The notes under the pieces: model-generated
Database searches by the model: none
What the model was told of the DNA's origin: nothing
The model's input: the letters and a program-made list of their open reading frames with translations, nothing else
Shown: positions 61,677 to 64,000 of the stretch, piece after piece
Layout: each line of letters starts with the position of its first letter
Position numbering within the stretch: the first letter of the stretch is position 1
DNA from: Alteromonadaceae bacterium Bs31
GTDB lineage: Bacteria > Pseudomonadota > Gammaproteobacteria > Pseudomonadales > Cellvibrionaceae
DNA: 64,000 bases
Assembly: GCA_900177435.1 (NCBI GenBank)
Contig: FXAI01000015.1
Span: 49,716 to 113,715 of the forward strand
Direction: 5' to 3'
Position numbers and translations under genes: made by a program

Positions 61677-61944
61677 TAGTTGAAAACATTAGAACAAAAC
61701 CGCCGGAGGCTTTAATACTAGTAATGCGTTCAGAGTTTTCCCTTGCAGTGAAGGTGTTGCCAAATAGGGTAATTTCACCAACGATATTAATAATCTCTCC
61801 GTTTGGCAATACTAAATCACGATGAGGCATCGTGAGACATTCAGAGAACTCTTCTCCCTCAAACTCATACTCGAAGAGAACTTCCGAAACCTCCTCTTCA
61901 TCTTCGCTAACCTCTGGAATATACCTAATTTCAATTTTTGGCAT
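61677..61944 (-). pseudogene. 5' piece of an IS-interrupted cassette gene
   Basis: It starts MPKIEIRYIPEVSEDEEE and runs to residue 89, ASGGFVLMFST, where the IS enters. Without the IS the protein would be about 101 residues. It is acidic, cytosolic-looking, with an Asn/Gly strand pattern (LPNGEIINIVGEITLFGNTF). No family was recognised. The truncated frame still encodes 92 residues, ending inside the IS, so a shortened protein may be made. Confidence 0.75.
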
Positions 61945-61951
61945 GATTAAA

Positions 61952-62015
61952 TTCTAACGCCGCGCTAAACGGCCGCAGTGACAGCGAGCGTATCCTATGC
62001 AGCTGATTGTTATGT
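61952..62015 (-). other. attC site, 64 bp
   Basis: ACATAAC box at the gene end, arms CAGCTGC and GCGCGGCG-type, core GTTAGAA before the next gene. The loop contains GGATACGCTCGCTG. Confidence 0.65.
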
Positions 62016-62027
62016 TTAGATTTTGCA

Positions 62028-62810
62028 TCATTCTTGTTCGATTGGCTCATATTTAAAGTCAGCGCTGGTTGCACTTACAACTGCAGAAACTCGATACCTT
62101 CTAAGTTTAAAACGAGGTTTGTGTCTTTTAAACTCAGGATCCATAGGTGGAACTATTATAACCTCAGGCTCAATTATTCCATAATAGATTTCGTATGGAG
62201 CTTCGCCTTCTGCAGCTGTAGTAAAAGGCAACGTACCTATTAGAAAACCGTCTGTTGGATAACCACCTTCAAAATTAATATCTAGAGATGCTAGAATCCT
62301 ATTCGAAGGATATATTTTTTGAATGCCATTCTTGGGATCCCAGAAATAAATATTGCTGAATTTATGTTTAGTATGGGCGGCTGCGTACTTGATAAGTTCA
62401 ACTATTATTTGGTTTTCGTATCTTAAAGTTGTGTCTCGTTCATTAACCGGAGAATGTAATAAAAGCCATACTTCATCAGCATTCACATTTTTACGGTATG
62501 CGCCTGTTTTTTTAGTCTTTGCCTCAATTGCATCTTTAGCCCAAATATGAGGCTCCTGCGGCCAAACTATTTGAACAGCACCATTACCCTTTATTTTCTT
62601 AAATCTAGTATGTACATATTTTAATACCCTGTGAGGTGGAATTTGAACACACTCACAAGCAACCCGCCTACCATTAAAAATAAAGGCCAAGTCTGGTCGA
62701 TCTTTCAGCTCTCTTTCAATGTCTGTCAGGTTTGGATCACTTTGCTTTAAATGATTCAGTAGCGAACTTTCCGTAATACTCTCTTCTGCCGTTTGCTCCA
62801 ATCTTGTCAC
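62028..62810 (-). CDS. Hypothetical cassette protein, possible nuclease-like fold
   Basis: The 260-residue soluble protein has DLAFIFNGRRVACECVQIPP near residue 40: an Asp and a Glu in the spacing of the PD-(D/E)xK nuclease core, but with Cys where the Lys would be, so the assignment is weak. Other parts (AKDAIEAKTKKTGAYRKN, NIYFWDPKNGIQKIYPSN) were not recognised. It is the only gene of its cassette. Confidence 0.6.
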   Translation of the reverse strand: MTRLEQTAEESITESSLLNHLKQSDPNLTDIERELKDRPDLAFIFNGRRVACECVQIPPHRVLKYVHTRFKKIKGNGAVQIVWPQEPHIWAKDAIEAKTKKTGAYRKNVNADEVWLLLHSPVNERDTTLRYENQIIVELIKYAAAHTKHKFSNIYFWDPKNGIQKIYPSNRILASLDINFEGGYPTDGFLIGTLPFTTAAEGEAPYEIYYGIIEPEVIIVPPMDPEFKRHKPRFKLRRYRVSAVVSATSADFKYEPIEQE

Positions 62811-62849
62811 TTTTTGTCCTCTTTATAACGGCTTAGAAAACTGCATTAA

Positions 62850-62965
62850 GCATAACGCCTTGCTAACCTGAGCCATGCCAGAGCGTAGTGCAGCTCATAA
62901 AAAGCACGAAGTGCATGGGCGAAACGAAGCGGAGGTATGGCTTCAGGTTGAGCAATTTGTATTGG
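62850..62965 (-). other. attC site, 116 bp
   Basis: Arms TTGCTCAACCTGA and TCAGGTTAGCAAGGCG pair with one bulge; core GTTATGC. The loop has repeats of GCACTTCGTGC and CACTACGCTC. Confidence 0.7.
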
Positions 62966-62978
62966 CTATATAAATTAC

Positions 62979-63839
62979 TCATGATCTCGAAGCATGTACA
63001 CCCTTAGCAAAGGCGCCGCTTGCGGCGTCCTGCTGGCTTAAATTGCTATGAGTGACGGACAGATGCTCTACGGTTTTGAGTTCGTATAGATACTCAGTAG
63101 CCGACAACTCCTTAATGCACTTTTTAAGTATTTTTCTCAGATTTGGTTTTAGATGAACTATAGCAGTTTCAACTTCAACATCTTTTAGTAGTAAAAAAAT
63201 TGCCAATGAGTAAATATGCTCTTCTTCGGAAAGATAACCACTGCGATTGAACGCCCACCCTTGAGAGTCAGACCCAGTAAATTGCTGGAAGCTAAATGCA
63301 GAATTAGACATGAACACACCAAAACCAAGGAAGGTAGCCGCAATATCAGTAGAGAACTCCCAATTTTCCCACCCTCCCGGAGGCTCTGTAGGAGAAGTAG
63401 CGGTTAAGTAGTGAGAAAGCTCATGAGCTAAGGTAGCGACCAATTGTGTCGGATTAGCCACGATCGTTGGATTGTAGGTAATAACTATTTCATCATTTTC
63501 TCTTGCCTCAAATGTCCCAAGAGGGTTTTGAGGAGCATTTTGGATCGTTAAAGTAGGTGCAACTTGCGTACTTAAATCCTCTTCTTGAGCCTCGAGCCTA
63601 CAGACCCACTCTTCCATACCTGCATATTTTTTTACAACCTGAAATGTTTCTCGGGCTGCCTCTTCTTCACTCTCCACTTTTGACGGAAAGAATTCCCTCG
63701 TGGGCAGAACAAGTGTTGCGTGTTTATAAAAATCATCTCCTCCAAAATGCTTCAATAGCCATTTAAAAGTAGCTATCTGAAAATCAGGATCTTCTTTTGA
63801 GAGGATCGGTTTACTTTTAAATATTCCAAACATGCTCAA
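62979..63839 (-). CDS. HEXXH metalloprotease-like cassette protein
   Basis: A 286-residue protein without a signal peptide. Residues around 145-165 give LVATLAHELSHYLTATSPTE, a classical HEXXH zinc site; a third ligand could be Glu or Asp in WENWEFSTDIAATFLGFG. The N-terminal half is helical and the end Ala/Ser-rich. No family was recognised beyond a generic gluzincin pattern. It is the rightmost complete cassette in the window. Confidence 0.75.
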   Translation of the reverse strand: MSMFGIFKSKPILSKEDPDFQIATFKWLLKHFGGDDFYKHATLVLPTREFFPSKVESEEEAARETFQVVKKYAGMEEWVCRLEAQEEDLSTQVAPTLTIQNAPQNPLGTFEARENDEIVITYNPTIVANPTQLVATLAHELSHYLTATSPTEPPGGWENWEFSTDIAATFLGFGVFMSNSAFSFQQFTGSDSQGWAFNRSGYLSEEEHIYSLAIFLLLKDVEVETAIVHLKPNLRKILKKCIKELSATEYLYELKTVEHLSVTHSNLSQQDAASGAFAKGVHASRS

Positions 63840-63851
63840 TCCATGTAGTAC

Positions 63852-63990
63852 TCATAACGCCCGCTTCAGCTGCGCCAAAGCCGGGAGATTTTTTGAGAAC
63901 GGCGCGAGGGTCACCCATTAGGCTTTTTGTCAACTAAAATCAAAAAAATAATGCCCCGGCAATTCGGGAAGCAGAATCTATTTGTTGGTT
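63852..63990 (-). other. attC site of a cassette beyond the window
   Basis: Core TCATAAC/GTTATGA at 63852, GTTGGTT at 63984, arms CGCCCGCTTC and GAAGC with a long, GC-rich and T-rich loop. It belongs to the next cassette to the right, whose gene is not in the window. Confidence 0.6.
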
Positions 63991-64000
63991 CTGCACGCTC

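Larger units (their letters stand above)
50283..64000 (-). mobile_element. Chromosomal integron cassette array (partial, right end outside window)
   Basis: About 18 mostly short genes, all on the minus strand, are each followed by a 40-140-base site with integron attC features: a RYYYAAC-like box touching or just past the stop codon, inverted arms and a variable loop. A GTTRRRY-like box lies shortly before the next gene. The best cores match fully (GTTAGGT at 55305 and 56812, GTTAGGC at 57586, GTTAAAT at 54277). Site lengths vary and the genes are unrelated. No integrase or attI is visible. Since cassettes are read leftwards, the integrase should lie to the right of the window, and this is probably the old end of the array. 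Confidence 0.85.

Noticed and set aside
1..64000. tRNA, rRNA, prophage or replication origin
   Set aside because: No cloverleaf ending in CCA, no rRNA-like stretch, no phage structural genes and no dnaA-box cluster were recognised on reading; this was by eye and short RNA genes could be missed.

Overview
The window reads as a chromosomal segment of a marine, polysaccharide-degrading gammaproteobacterium, most likely Cellvibrionaceae-like (Teredinibacter/Saccharophagus/Cellvibrio type). The reasons are a secreted GH5_8-type mannanase with long polyserine linkers, CBM10 and CBM2-like modules, a GH97 lipoprotein, gammaproteobacterial RapA, HemH and RarD, and a sedentary chromosomal integron. Taxonomy is inferred from gene style only. 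No rRNA, tRNA, CRISPR array, prophage or origin was recognised.

Layout. 0-24 kb is ordinary core and accessory chromosome on both strands: the end of a DUF3570 protein, a lipoprotein, DUF1015, RarD, a VOC lipoprotein, a GIY-YIG protein, RapA, the mannanase, a Kazal-like lipoprotein, an RlmD-type rRNA methyltransferase, ferrochelatase, an orphan pair of XrtA-type exopolysaccharide export genes, a DUF805 protein, an OMPLA-like phospholipase, a response regulator, a phosphopantetheinyl transferase, a diguanylate cyclase and the GH97 enzyme. At 23.5-24.15 kb lie remains of two genes, an esterase and a beta-lactamase-family hydrolase, fused and frameshifted. 24.2-28.7 kb is a small AT-richer accessory patch (GFA, GNAT, membrane protein, KAP NTPase, PH-like membrane protein) with integron-like borders around the last gene.

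28.9-47.6 kb is one long minus-strand run and the most interesting part. Nine tightly packed, partly overlapping genes encode an ExbB/TolQ motor protein, two ExbD/TolR proteins, a small exported protein, an AgmX/GltG-like TonB-type transducer, an outer-membrane beta-barrel protein, two large TPR proteins and an exported lipoprotein. Behind them come a thrombospondin-type-3 protein, a lipoprotein with a von Willebrand A domain plus Ca-binding repeats, a PPC-domain lipoprotein and a DUF3604 protein. Together they resemble a pared-down relative of the Myxococcus Agl-Glt envelope-spanning machine, with a candidate surface adhesin in the same transcription run. Its function in this organism is unknown.

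47.6-50.3 kb holds a 1.2 kb non-coding AT-rich stretch with strong hairpins and a GAF histidine kinase. From about 50.3 kb to the right edge is an integron cassette array: about 18 mostly small genes, all on the minus strand, separated by attC-like sites (GTTRRRY-type cores, inverted arms, variable loops). The integrase and attI are not in view and should lie beyond the right edge. Notable cassette contents are a FabA paralogue with an AraC regulator, a ferredoxin, a serine hydrolase, two HEXXH proteins, many exported or lipoprotein products, and an IS5-family element that split one cassette gene.
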